From positions 1 through 64,000 of the forward strand of contig CAIKBL010000040.1 in assembly GCA_903825645.1 (NCBI GenBank): DNA of 64,000 nt, written 5' to 3'. Below, in pieces: positions 38,602-47,099 of the stretch. Position 1 is the first letter of the stretch. The number at the start of each line of letters is the position of its first letter. Both the position numbers and the translations under genes were made by a program. The notes under the pieces are model-generated. The model was not told where the DNA came from. It saw nothing but the letters and a program-made list of their open reading frames with translations, and did no database searches. The DNA is from an uncultured Pseudomonadota bacterium. GTDB taxonomy: Bacteria; Pseudomonadota; Gammaproteobacteria; Ga0077536.

Positions 38602-40103
38602 GCGTGACTGCTGAGCCACTGCTTAACGATCGTCTGATCGCTCTGGGGCAGGCGCATACCGCGCAGTTCCTGGAACGTTTCATGACCCTTTCCGGCAATG
38701 AGGACGATGTCCTCAGCGGCGGCGCCTGACAGGGCTGTGTTGATGGCCGTCACGCGGTCATGAATTATTTCGAATTTGGCTGCCTGAGTGCCTTGCAGAA
38801 TATCGGCCGTAATACGGCTCGGTTTTTCACCGCGCGGATTATCGTCCGTTACGATGGTTCGATCCGCGTATTGCGCGGCAATCTGGCCCATTAAGGGCCG
38901 TTTGCTATGGTCACGCTCGCCGCCGCACCCGAACACGCACCATAAACGCACCGGACGCAGTGCTTTGAGCAGTCTGAGGACGCGCTCGAGACTGTCTGGC
39001 GAATGGGCGTAATCGATAAAGACCAGCGGCAACCCTTCGGTACCACCGAACCGTTCGAGCCGACCCGTAACCGGATGAGCCTTCGCTAGTGCAGCAGCAG
39101 CTACCGGCAACGCAATATCCAAGGACAGCAGAACGCCCAAGGTGGCTAGCAGATTCTGAGCGTTAATGTCGCCGATGAGTGAACTTTCGATATGGACGAC
39201 ACCATCTCCGGTCTCAATATCGAGTCGAGAATGGCGGGCAGTATAGTCCGCATGACTCAACACCAGGTGCCTACCCGAAAATCGGACGCGCTGACGCAGG
39301 CCTAGTGAAAATGTCGTCAAGGCCATCTCGCCATGAATCCGCTGCAGAAGCTCGTCGGCGACTGGATCATCTGCATTGATGACGGCGTGCTCCAGTCCGG
39401 GCAACTGAAAAAGTTTTTGTTTGGCCTCGAAATAGGCACGCCGGGACGCATGGTAATCCAAGTGGTCGTGGCCGAGCCCCGTGAATACCGCGGTCTTTAC
39501 TCGAGATCCGGCTAACCGATCTTGTGCAAGCGCGTGTGACGAAGCCTCCAGCGCGACCGCCTGCTTTCCGGCTGCCAACATATCGGCAAGCGTTGCCTGA
39601 AGACGAAATGGATCGGGCGTGGTCATCCCATGGGTCTGCAGATGGCCAACGGCACCGATCCCGAGGGTCCCGATGTATCCACAGGGCATTTGGAGCACAT
39701 CAAGCGTCTCGGCGCACAGATGCGCCACCGTCGTCTTACCGTTCGTCCCGGTAATCGCCACCAACGCCAGCCGCTCGCTCGGGCTCTCGTAGAAACGGGC
39801 GGCGATGCCGCCTAGATGCGCACGTAGCTGGGGCAAGCGCAGGACAGGCACCGGTAGCGCCGGCAGCACTTCGCTCGTCTCAACGGCTACCGCCACCGCG
39901 CCGTTGCGGAGTGCTTCATCCACAAATGCCGCGCCATTCTTCTGCCCACCGCTTACCCCAAAGAAGCAATCCCCCGGTTGGACCTCACGGCTATCGAGGC
40001 ACAATCCACCGACCGCCAGATCTGGACTCGGGATAGGTGTCACTAGGCCGGCAAAAAGCGTGGACAACGGCTTCGTCTCGGAGAAATTGGTCGCTGCGAT
40101 CAT
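38598..40103 (-). CDS. murE: UDP-MurNAc-dipeptide--meso-diaminopimelate ligase
   Basis: Adds the third residue of the peptide stem. It has 501 residues. AITGTNGKTTVAHLCAETL is the ATP site. The substrate motif DNPRGEKP points to meso-diaminopimelate rather than lysine, as in other Gram-negatives. A carbamylated Lys is expected near the NADDPVADELL to SRRAYFEAKQKLF region. It is coupled by 4-base overlaps to ftsI and murF. Confidence 0.97.
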   Translation of the reverse strand: MIAATNFSETKPLSTLFAGLVTPIPSPDLAVGGLCLDSREVQPGDCFFGVSGGQKNGAAFVDEALRNGAVAVAVETSEVLPALPVPVLRLPQLRAHLGGIAARFYESPSERLALVAITGTNGKTTVAHLCAETLDVLQMPCGYIGTLGIGAVGHLQTHGMTTPDPFRLQATLADMLAAGKQAVALEASSHALAQDRLAGSRVKTAVFTGLGHDHLDYHASRRAYFEAKQKLFQLPGLEHAVINADDPVADELLQRIHGEMALTTFSLGLRQRVRFSGRHLVLSHADYTARHSRLDIETGDGVVHIESSLIGDINAQNLLATLGVLLSLDIALPVAAAALAKAHPVTGRLERFGGTEGLPLVFIDYAHSPDSLERVLRLLKALRPVRLWCVFGCGGERDHSKRPLMGQIAAQYADRTIVTDDNPRGEKPSRITADILQGTQAAKFEIIHDRVTAINTALSGAAAEDIVLIAGKGHETFQELRGMRLPQSDQTIVKQWLSSHA

Positions 40104-41839
40104 TGGAGCCGAGTCGACGGCGGAGGAACGGCGGGCTGCGCGGCCAGGCGGACACCCTTCTGCTCAGGTCCACCGAGCGCATCCGCTGGCAGATTAAGAA
40201 TTCTGGCCGCATCGAGCATGACGGCGCCGAAAACCGGGGCGGCAACTAGGCCTCCAAAATGTTCTTTGCCATGCGGTCCATCAATAACCACGACCGCCGC
40301 AATCCGTGGTGCCGTGAGCGGCATGAAACCCGCAAAAAGTGAACGATACTGGTCCTCTGAATAGCCAGTTTCCGAATTTTTGTAAACTGTGCCGGTTTTA
40401 CCGCCGACGCGGTAGCCATAGACCTGCGCTGCCTTACCGGTCCCAGAGGTCACCACGCGTTCGAGCATCAGGGTGACTGCATTGGCGGTCGGTTCGGACA
40501 TAACGCGTACCCCGGTTGGCGGCGTCGTCCTGCGCATCGTGCTCACCGGATACAGGATGCCACCACTCGCAATCGCGGCATACGCCCGGACTAACTGCAG
40601 CGCGTTGACAGACATGCCGTAGCCATAGGACAGCGTAGCGTGCTCAATCTCCCCCCAATGATGATAGTCCATCAATCGTCCCGCAGGCTCACCGCGTATT
40701 TCGACCTCAGTGAGATGACCAAAACCGACCTGATCGAAAATATTCCAAAGACGCTCCGCATCCATGGAAAGGGCGATTTTCGTGGCCCCAACATTGCTGG
40801 ACTTTTCGATCACCCCGGTGACATCTAAGGTGCCGTAGTTATGAACATCCCGGATGAGATGGTGCGCAATCGTAATATTCCCCGGCGAAGTCTCAATGCG
40901 AGTGGTCGGCGTGTACTGACCGGATTCAAGCGCGGCTGCCACCGTAAAAGGCTTTATAACGGAGCCTGGTTCAAATAAGTCGGTCACCGAGCGATTCCGA
41001 AAATATTCCCCTCGAAGGGCGCCGCGATTGTTAGGGTTGAAGGAGGGTTGATTCACTAACGCCAGAATTTCGCCGGTGTTCACATCTAGAATGACCATCA
41101 GTCCAGCCACCGCCTTATTGATTTGGACTGCCTTCTTAAGCTCCCGATAAGCCACGTATTGCAGTCGCCGATCAATACTGAGGGCGATATCTTGACCTGG
41201 CTGCGCAGCGCGAATCCGTTCGACATGCTCGATCACGCGACCCAACCTGTCCTTGATGACCCGATTCTGGCCCGGGGTCCCTTTCAACGTTGAATCGAAA
41301 GACAGCTCCACCCCCTCCTGGCCCCGATCGTCCACATCGGTGAAGCCGACGAGATGGGCTGCCACTTCAACACCGGGATAGAAACGCCGATATTCTCGAA
41401 CCGGATGGATCCCTGGGATGTCCGCCTTCTTAATCTGTGCGTAAATATCCGGGCTGATCTGTCGCTTCAGGTAGAGGAACGGTCGCTTGAGACGCGGGAC
41501 CAGCAACGTGTCCAACTGGTCCTCCGACATGTCGAGCAATTTGGCCAGTTGTGGCCATCTATCCTGATGCATCATGAGTTCTGACGGTTTCGCCCAGATC
41601 GAATTGACCGGGGTACTAACAGCAAGCGGCTCGTCATGTCTATCTGTAATCATGCCGCGATGCGCTTCAGTGCGAACGATCCGCAAATAACGAGCGTCTC
41701 CGTGATCCTGAAGAAATTGACGATCGGACAACTGCAAATACATCACTCGCCAGACCAGCAGAAGTGCGAGGATGGCAAACGTAACCTTGACAATCAGGCG
41801 CCGAATTTCGACCGGAGAGAGATCCATATTCAGCTTCAT
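40100..41839 (-). CDS. ftsI: Septal transpeptidase FtsI (PBP3)
   Basis: A class B penicillin-binding protein that cross-links septal peptidoglycan with FtsW. It has 579 residues. One N-terminal transmembrane helix (about 17-36) is followed by a pedestal domain with RGMITDRHDEPLAVSTPV. The transpeptidase domain has catalytic SVIK (EPGSVIKPF), SSN and KTGT (VGGKTGTVYK). Translation may start at M1 or at the Met five codons later. It is coupled to ftsL and murE. Confidence 0.97.
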   Translation of the reverse strand: MKLNMDLSPVEIRRLIVKVTFAILALLLVWRVMYLQLSDRQFLQDHGDARYLRIVRTEAHRGMITDRHDEPLAVSTPVNSIWAKPSELMMHQDRWPQLAKLLDMSEDQLDTLLVPRLKRPFLYLKRQISPDIYAQIKKADIPGIHPVREYRRFYPGVEVAAHLVGFTDVDDRGQEGVELSFDSTLKGTPGQNRVIKDRLGRVIEHVERIRAAQPGQDIALSIDRRLQYVAYRELKKAVQINKAVAGLMVILDVNTGEILALVNQPSFNPNNRGALRGEYFRNRSVTDLFEPGSVIKPFTVAAALESGQYTPTTRIETSPGNITIAHHLIRDVHNYGTLDVTGVIEKSSNVGATKIALSMDAERLWNIFDQVGFGHLTEVEIRGEPAGRLMDYHHWGEIEHATLSYGYGMSVNALQLVRAYAAIASGGILYPVSTMRRTTPPTGVRVMSEPTANAVTLMLERVVTSGTGKAAQVYGYRVGGKTGTVYKNSETGYSEDQYRSLFAGFMPLTAPRIAAVVVIDGPHGKEHFGGLVAAPVFGAVMLDAARILNLPADALGGPEQKGVRLAAQPAVPPPSTRLQ

Positions 41840-42102
41840 GATCGGATCCTGCGCAACTGCTTCACGTTGGGGATCGTCATATTCAATTTTGAGCGCGCGA
41901 GATCTTCAATTCGACTGTGCGTGCTCCAAGTCCCTTGCTCAAGAAGCAGTTGACCCCAATCACGTTCGAGTTCGTCCCGCTGAACTTGCAATTCCTGCAA
42001 TCGAATGACGAGCAAACGGGTTTCGTAGCGGGTGGTGAGCAGTTGGAACGCACTCATCATGACTAGGACAGCTAATCCACAAACCAGGACGACGGTTTTC
42101 AT
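41836..42102 (-). CDS. ftsL: Cell division protein FtsL
   Basis: A small bitopic protein that, with FtsB and FtsQ, activates FtsWI. It has 88 residues: a transmembrane helix at about 3-22, then a periplasmic coiled coil (ETRLLVIRLQELQVQRDELE) and the RIEDLARSKLNM segment typical of FtsL. Identity rests on this layout plus its place between rsmH and ftsI. It overlaps both neighbours by 4 bases. Confidence 0.93.
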   Translation of the reverse strand: MKTVVLVCGLAVLVMMSAFQLLTTRYETRLLVIRLQELQVQRDELERDWGQLLLEQGTWSTHSRIEDLARSKLNMTIPNVKQLRRIRS

Positions 42103-43022
42103 GCGATGCGCTCAAGTACACGCAGGCGCGCGCTACGGGCGCGGGGATTCCGCTCAATCTCTGCCTCATCGGGCACGACGGACTTACGAAAAACCAATCG
42201 ATACTTTTTGGCATCTGGCGTGGGCGTCGGGGCCCAGACTTCACGCGCGAGATCTCGGAAATAACGTTTAACGATGCGGTCTTCAAGTGAATGGAACGAG
42301 ATCACCGCAATGCGGCCGGCGATCCCGAGAAAATCCACCAACTTCGCGAGGCCGGTGCGCAGCTCGTCCAGTTCGTTGTTGATCAAGATACGGAGCGCCT
42401 GAAAAGTCCGCGTGGCCGGATCGATCCGACGCTCGCCCCGCACGATTCCAGCCACAATCTCGGCTAGTTGTCTTGTGGTCTCGATCGGCTGCGTCTGTCG
42501 CAGTAGGCAAATACGGGCGGCAATTTGTCTAGATTTTCGCTCGTCACCGTAGTTCCAGAGACAATCCCGAATTTCGGCCTCAGAGGCTGTCATCAGCCAC
42601 TCAGCGGCTGATTGTCCCTGCGAAGGATCCATGCGCATATCCAACGGACCATCCCGCCGGAAACTGAAGCCTCGACTCGGCTCGTCAATTTGCGGTGACG
42701 AAATCCCGAGATCGAGTAACACCCCGTGGACATGTCCGTGGAGTCCGCGCGCCTCGAGCAGATCCGTCGCGGTGGAAAAACGCTGATGAATCAATTCCAA
42801 GCGGGGATCCGCGCAGAGATCTGGTCGGGAGCCGATCGCCTCGGGATCTCGGTCAAAAGCAATCACGCGACCCAGCGTCCCGAGCCGCGCGAGCAAACCG
42901 GCCGTATGTCCTCCACGACCGAAGGTACCATCGACGTAACAGCCGTCAGGCTGAATGGCGAGCACGTCGAGGATTTGCGGCAACATGACCGACTGGTGAA
43001 GTCTGATCTCGGTCCCGGTCAT
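42099..43022 (-). CDS. rsmH: 16S rRNA m4C1402 methyltransferase RsmH
   Basis: Methylates N4 of C1402 in 16S rRNA using S-adenosylmethionine. It has 307 residues. DGTFGRGGHTAGLL is the SAM-binding loop, LLDLGISSPQIDEPSRGFSF the family signature, and ISFHSLEDRIVKRYF lies near the C-terminus. It is formerly mraW. It overlaps mraZ by 4 bases. Confidence 0.97.
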   Translation of the reverse strand: MTGTEIRLHQSVMLPQILDVLAIQPDGCYVDGTFGRGGHTAGLLARLGTLGRVIAFDRDPEAIGSRPDLCADPRLELIHQRFSTATDLLEARGLHGHVHGVLLDLGISSPQIDEPSRGFSFRRDGPLDMRMDPSQGQSAAEWLMTASEAEIRDCLWNYGDERKSRQIAARICLLRQTQPIETTRQLAEIVAGIVRGERRIDPATRTFQALRILINNELDELRTGLAKLVDFLGIAGRIAVISFHSLEDRIVKRYFRDLAREVWAPTPTPDAKKYRLVFRKSVVPDEAEIERNPRARSARLRVLERIA

Positions 43023-43477
43023 AGTGATAGCGCCTGTAAAATCTGCGAGCTGGGCGCTGTTCGATTATCGATTTCCTGCAACCATTCGTCGCGTTGTTTC
43101 TGCCAGACGAGCGCGTCCCAAAGTTCGAGCTTGTTGCCCTGTCCGAGCATCGCGGCGCGGTGTTGAAGCCCCGCGAAGTTTCTCAGATCGGCGGACACCA
43201 GAATTCGACCCTGACTGTCACATTCGCAGTCGGTTGCATACCCGCGAATAACTTGTTTTGCGCGGCGGCTGGCCAAATCGCCATCAGGGAGCGCAAGGAG
43301 CTTGTGGTCTACTACATTCCATTCCGCTAGGGGATAAAACCAGAGGCAACGATCCCAGGGATTGACGGTCAGCACGACGGTCTCGCAGCCACCGTGACGC
43401 AACTGCTCGCGAAAGCGGGTCGGCAACGCGAGGCGCCCTTTGGCATCGATGCTGACTGTGAAGAAGCCTCGAAACAC
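43019..43477 (-). CDS. mraZ: Transcriptional regulator MraZ
   Basis: A DNA-binding protein with two SpoVT/AbrB-like halves that forms ring-shaped oligomers and represses its own dcw operon. It has 152 residues. MFRGFFTVSIDAKGRLALPTRF is the first DNA-binding half, DCEFDSQGRILV-like CECDSQGRILVSADLRNFAGL the second. The start is GTG. Two TGGGN boxes lie just upstream, at 43552-43566, as expected for autoregulation. Confidence 0.96.
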   Translation of the reverse strand: MFRGFFTVSIDAKGRLALPTRFREQLRHGGCETVVLTVNPWDRCLWFYPLAEWNVVDHKLLALPDGDLASRRAKQVIRGYATDCECDSQGRILVSADLRNFAGLQHRAAMLGQGNKLELWDALVWQKQRDEWLQEIDNRTAPSSQILQALSL

Positions 43478-43551
43478 GGTTCGTTAAGCCTTTGAAATAC
43501 ATGGATTCGAGCCCGGGGGCGCACGCACGGGCGTTAGCTGAGAGATTTCGC

Positions 43552-43566
43552 TCCCACTATTCCCCA
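43552..43566 (-). promoter_or_regulatory. MraZ-type operator, TGGGN repeats
   Basis: The minus strand reads TGGGG-AATAG-TGGGA, two TGGGN boxes separated by 5 bases, the known MraZ binding arrangement. A third box 5 bases further upstream would be CGGTG, which is degenerate. The boxes begin about 13 bases downstream of the predicted transcription start. Confidence 0.65.
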
Positions 43567-43585
43567 CTAATCACCACCGGTACGC

Positions 43586-43615
43586 ACTATACGAACGCGA
43601 TTCGAAAACTGTCAA
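43586..43615 (-). promoter_or_regulatory. Main sigma-70 promoter of the dcw cluster
   Basis: The minus strand has TTGACA (43615-43610, perfect -35), 18 bases, and TATAGT (43591-43586, 5 of 6). Transcription would start near 43579, leaving a leader of about 100 nt before mraZ. This is the strongest sigma-70 type promoter I see in the window, and MraZ boxes follow directly. Confidence 0.75.
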
Positions 43616-43736
43616 CCAGCAGACCACCAAAAAGTGAAAAAACCTGCTTAGCCAACAGCCACTTAGACCGAACGGGCATGCTCGGATTGCCGAGTAGGAC
43701 GAGGATTATGAGTAGTATCAAAGAGATAATATGGAA

Positions 43737-43773
43737 CCCTCAGGAGCAAACCGAAGTTGATCGGTCCTGAGGG
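43737..43773 (-). terminator. Hairpin downstream of rnpB
   Basis: CCCTCAGGA at 43737-43745 pairs with TCCTGAGGG at 43765-43773, a 9-bp perfect stem. A smaller ACCGA/TCGGT stem lies inside the loop. It starts about 12 bases after the predicted 3-prime end of RNase P RNA. There is only a weak T-rich stretch after it, so it may work as a terminator or as an end-stabilising structure. It also separates rnpB from the dcw promoter. Confidence 0.5.
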
Positions 43774-43784
43774 GCCACGTGGAG

Positions 43785-44176
43785 AAGGTGAGCGGGCCTG
43801 TAAGCCGGGTTCTGTACTGCCAAGGCAGCGACGATCATTCATCTGCGAGACGTGTCACCACGTCCCTGTAGCGACCTACCCGGAAGCTGGCGCGAGCAGC
43901 GCTTGCTGCAATAGCAGCACACTTCCCTATTTGGTCTTGCTCCGGATGGGGTTTACCCTGCCACCGATGTTGGTCGGCGCGGTGCGCTCTTACCGCACCA
44001 TTTCACCCTTACCGGATGAGGAAACCCTCGCCCGGCGGTATATTTTCTGTGGCACTTTCCGTGGACTCACGTCCCCCAGGCGTTACCTGGCATCCTGCTC
44101 TATGGAGCCCGGACTTTCCTCCAACCCCCATAGACGCGCGCGTCTCCGGAATTCAGCGATCGCCCAGCCCGCTCCC
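43785..44176 (-). ncRNA. rnpB: RNase P RNA (M1 RNA)
   Basis: The catalytic RNA of ribonuclease P, which trims tRNA 5-prime leaders. It is about 392 nt and looks like bacterial type A. The conserved GGAGGAAAGTCCGGGCTCC occurs on the minus strand at 44122-44104, and the 3-prime conserved ACAGAACCCGGCTTA at 43815-43801. AGCGGGCT near the 5-prime end pairs with AGGCCCGCT near the 3-prime end to form helix P1, which sets the ends to within a few bases. It lies between the dcw promoter and rsmI. Confidence 0.96.
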
Positions 44177-44180
44177 CTTG

Positions 44181-44209
44181 AGTGTGACGACTGTCGCCGC
44201 CTCACGCAA
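44181..44209 (-). promoter_or_regulatory. Possible rnpB promoter inside the end of rsmI
   Basis: The minus strand has TTGCGT (44209-44204), 17 bases, CACACT (44186-44181), with the start predicted near 44174. That agrees with the rnpB 5-prime end deduced from helix P1. Both boxes match only 3 of 6 positions. The -35 lies inside the rsmI coding region. Confidence 0.4.
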
Positions 44210-45098
44210 TCGTTGGAACCGATGTCGCCTTCATTTCGAGCGCCAGCGCGTAGATGAGATTGCGGGGATAACCCGTTGCCTCGCTGACCGCCTCCACGGC
44301 ATCCCGTTGGGACAGCCGAGGCAGCAACGTCTTGAGCAACCGGGTCGCCAGTACAGCATCAGGACTCGAGTCCGTGTCGGGGCCGACGACGATCGCGATT
44401 TCACCGCGCGTCGCGTTGATGTCGCCATCCAGTGCGGTGGCGATCTCCCGCAACGAGCCGCGATAAAGTGTTTCGTGCAGTTTGGTCAACTCTCGCACCA
44501 CACAGGCCGCCCTGGCTTCGCCGAAGACCAGACACATATCGCTCACCGTCTCCCGGATGCGATGGGGTGCCTCAAAAAACACGAGCGTGTGAGGGGCGTG
44601 TTCCAGTGCTTCCAGACGTGTGCGGCGCGCGGCCTGGCGATTAGGTAGAAATCCTTCGAAAGCAAAGCGATCGCAGGGCAATCCCGACACTGTGAGTGCA
44701 CCAAGCACAGCACTTGCGCCCGGGATGTAACGGACCGGGATCCCAGCAAGGTGGCAAGCCTGCACTAGCAAGAAACCGGGATCGGAAACGAGAGGAGTAC
44801 CGGCATCGCTGATCAGCGCCATCGCAGAGGGTCCGTCACGCAATCGTTGGGTAAGCGATGCCGTGCGCTGAACTTCGTTTTGCTGATGGAGCGATTCGAG
44901 CGGCCGATGCAACCCAAAGCGATCGAGCAACTTGAGACTGGTGCGTGTGTCCTCCGCCAACACCAGGTCGACTTGTTCGAGGATCCGCAATGCGCGCAAC
45001 GTAATGTCCCCTAGATTACCGATAGGCGTCGCTACGAGGTATAAGCACGGTCGTTCGATTGCTACACTGGCCGCAGGATAATCCGGCAGATTGGTCAT
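44202..45098 (-). CDS. rsmI: 16S rRNA 2-prime-O-methyltransferase RsmI
   Basis: Methylates the ribose of C1402 in 16S rRNA, the same nucleotide that RsmH modifies. It has 298 residues from ATG 45098. LYLVATPIGNLGDITLRAL is the N-terminal signature, AEDTRTSLKLLD and SDAGTPLVSDPG are SAM-site motifs. The start codon overlaps that of the divergent lpoA within CATG. Upstream in-frame starts (for example 45113) exist, but the family begins near LYLVATPIG, so the later start is favoured. AGAGGA lies 11 nt upstream. Confidence 0.95.
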   Translation of the reverse strand: MTNLPDYPAASVAIERPCLYLVATPIGNLGDITLRALRILEQVDLVLAEDTRTSLKLLDRFGLHRPLESLHQQNEVQRTASLTQRLRDGPSAMALISDAGTPLVSDPGFLLVQACHLAGIPVRYIPGASAVLGALTVSGLPCDRFAFEGFLPNRQAARRTRLEALEHAPHTLVFFEAPHRIRETVSDMCLVFGEARAACVVRELTKLHETLYRGSLREIATALDGDINATRGEIAIVVGPDTDSSPDAVLATRLLKTLLPRLSQRDAVEAVSEATGYPRNLIYALALEMKATSVPTIA

Positions 45099-46947
45099 GG
45101 CTTCTAGCATCCTCTGGAGAACATCGCGGTGCATTGCACTGCTAGCAGGGATTATGACTTCAGGATGCCTGGAGCAACAATCCATCACGCCAACCTCCGT
45201 TGCAGCGCCGACACCACTTGCGCAAGCGAGTTATCTGCTCAGCGCGGGCAAATACGTCGAAGCGGCCGACGCCTTGGCCAAGCTCGCAGCCCGACCCAAT
45301 CCCCTCAACGGGACCGATTTGAAGCTGCGGGCGGGCCTTATCTATGCCGATTTAGGCGACCTACCGCGGGCATTCGCCCTGTTTCCGCCGCCGAGCCAAC
45401 ATCCGGCGTCGATGCGCGAGGCGCTCGCCGTCTCGATCGCACAGCACCATGCCGGTAGAAAAGCGGAAGCGATTTCTACGCTCGACGCGGTGGACAGCAC
45501 CTCCTTCGAGCCGTTCGAGAAAGGCCTTTTCTTGCGCACGCTCGGTCGCGTCCAAATCGAAGAAGGCGATCAAGCGGGACTGGTCAATCTCATCAATGCA
45601 GAGATCTTTCCGCTACCCGGGAAACGCCGGACGGGTCTCACCCATCTCATCTGGGACGCTTTGCGGGATAGTCAGGATCCGATGCTGGAAACCAAGCTCA
45701 ACCCACGCAATCCCGCCCTTACCGGGTGGCTCGCCCTGCTTGCTGAGACCCGCGCCACGGGTAACGGCGGGGACGATCTCGCCGCAAGGCTGGCGGGATG
45801 GCGGATCCGCTTTCCCACGCATCCCGCCAACGAGATGCTACTGGACGAAATTATCGAAGCCGCGGATCAACAGGAGACACCGATCGCTCGGGTTGCCTTT
45901 TTGCTGCCACTCGAAGGTGAGCTGGCCAGTTACGCCGAAGCCATCCGCGACGGCTTCATGGCCATGCGCTTCGGCAATAACGATCAGGCTCTGCGCGTTC
46001 GATTTTATTCCGCTCGCGGCCACGCGACGCCGGCAATGTACGCACAGGCTATCAAGGACGGCGCTCAACTGGTCGTGGGTCCCCTCGACAAACCCGGGAT
46101 CGATGCCATCGCGAAGCTGGACACACATCCGGTCCCGCTACTGACGTTGAATAAAACCACACTCGTGCCGAGCGGCAAGACGAACGGTTCATTGCCCGTA
46201 TTCACGCAATTCGCACTATCTCCGGAGGATGAAGGTGAAGATCTTGCGCGGCGCGCGTGGCGGGACGGACACCGCCGAATGGCGGCACTCGTGCCGAAAA
46301 GCGACTTAGGTGGTCGCATCCATCGTGCCTTTGCGGACACCTGGCACCAGTTGGGCGGCACGTTAGTCGAAACTTCCGGTTACGAAAACTCAGTCCCTGC
46401 CTATAAGGACGCGATCCGAAAGATTTTTAGCCTATCGGAAAGTGAAGCGCGTGCGGCCCGCCTGCGCCAATTACTCGCACGCCCACTCGTATTCCTGGCG
46501 ATCCCGAGACCGGATTTGGACGGCGTGATGCTGGTTGCAGATCCGGTGGCCGGTCGCCAGATAATTCCGCAATTCCGCTATCTGGGTGTCGACCAACTCC
46601 CAATCTATGCGACCTCGCTCATCTTCGCAGAAGAACCCAATGCGAGCGCCGATCAGGATTTAAACGACGTCATCTTCGGCACCATGCCGTGGAATTTAGA
46701 CGCCCGGGATCAACCCTTGCGCGCGATGTTGAGCCACCACTGGCCCAAGTTCGATGCCACGCAGCGCCGACTCTTCGCCTTTGGCATCGACGCCTACCGA
46801 CTTGTGAAAGCGCTACCCAAGATGGCCCGCACGCCGACACTGACGATCGAGGGCGCCACCGGCGCGCTCCAGCGAGATTCTGCGGGCCGCATCAAGCGGC
46901 GCTTGAGCTGGGCGATATTCCACGCCGGGTCGCCCCAGCTGCTGTGA
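45097..46947 (+). CDS. lpoA: Penicillin-binding protein activator lipoprotein LpoA
   Basis: An outer membrane lipoprotein that reaches through the periplasm to activate PBP1A. It has 616 residues. The signal peptide ends in the lipobox MTSGC (Cys24). A TPR-like N-terminal half (about 40-250) is followed by a C-terminal domain resembling a periplasmic amino-acid binding protein (ARVAFLLPLEGELASYAEAIRDGF). ATG 45097 is chosen over the TTG at 45091, and both ribosome binding sites are weak. It stands divergent from rsmI and before diaA-dolP, as in E. coli, but the yraN gene usually found in between is absent. Confidence 0.92.
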   Translation: MASSILWRTSRCIALLAGIMTSGCLEQQSITPTSVAAPTPLAQASYLLSAGKYVEAADALAKLAARPNPLNGTDLKLRAGLIYADLGDLPRAFALFPPPSQHPASMREALAVSIAQHHAGRKAEAISTLDAVDSTSFEPFEKGLFLRTLGRVQIEEGDQAGLVNLINAEIFPLPGKRRTGLTHLIWDALRDSQDPMLETKLNPRNPALTGWLALLAETRATGNGGDDLAARLAGWRIRFPTHPANEMLLDEIIEAADQQETPIARVAFLLPLEGELASYAEAIRDGFMAMRFGNNDQALRVRFYSARGHATPAMYAQAIKDGAQLVVGPLDKPGIDAIAKLDTHPVPLLTLNKTTLVPSGKTNGSLPVFTQFALSPEDEGEDLARRAWRDGHRRMAALVPKSDLGGRIHRAFADTWHQLGGTLVETSGYENSVPAYKDAIRKIFSLSESEARAARLRQLLARPLVFLAIPRPDLDGVMLVADPVAGRQIIPQFRYLGVDQLPIYATSLIFAEEPNASADQDLNDVIFGTMPWNLDARDQPLRAMLSHHWPKFDATQRRLFAFGIDAYRLVKALPKMARTPTLTIEGATGALQRDSAGRIKRRLSWAIFHAGSPQLL

Positions 46948-47057
46948 TCAAGCGGACTCCTCTTGCGGCGTCTCCCCGCCGCTCCGTGGACGTCTAAACC
47001 TTCTCGCTGACTCTACGTCACAGGCGGCGCACCGCTGGCGTAAGTACATATTTTCTG

Positions 47058-47063
47058 CATAAT
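47058..47063 (+). promoter_or_regulatory. Possible -10 box before diaA
   Basis: CATAAT lies 36 bases before the diaA start, in an AT-rich stretch of the 152-base lpoA-diaA gap. The -35 is not convincing. The rest of this gap holds no gene. Confidence 0.28.
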
Positions 47064-47099
47064 GCTTTGCACAGAATCCTGCAGGGCTCAGCCTGATCC

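Noticed and set aside
46689-46997. Open frame at the end of lpoA as a candidate yraN
   Set aside because: It lies mostly inside lpoA in another frame and lacks the nuclease-like motifs of the YraN family.
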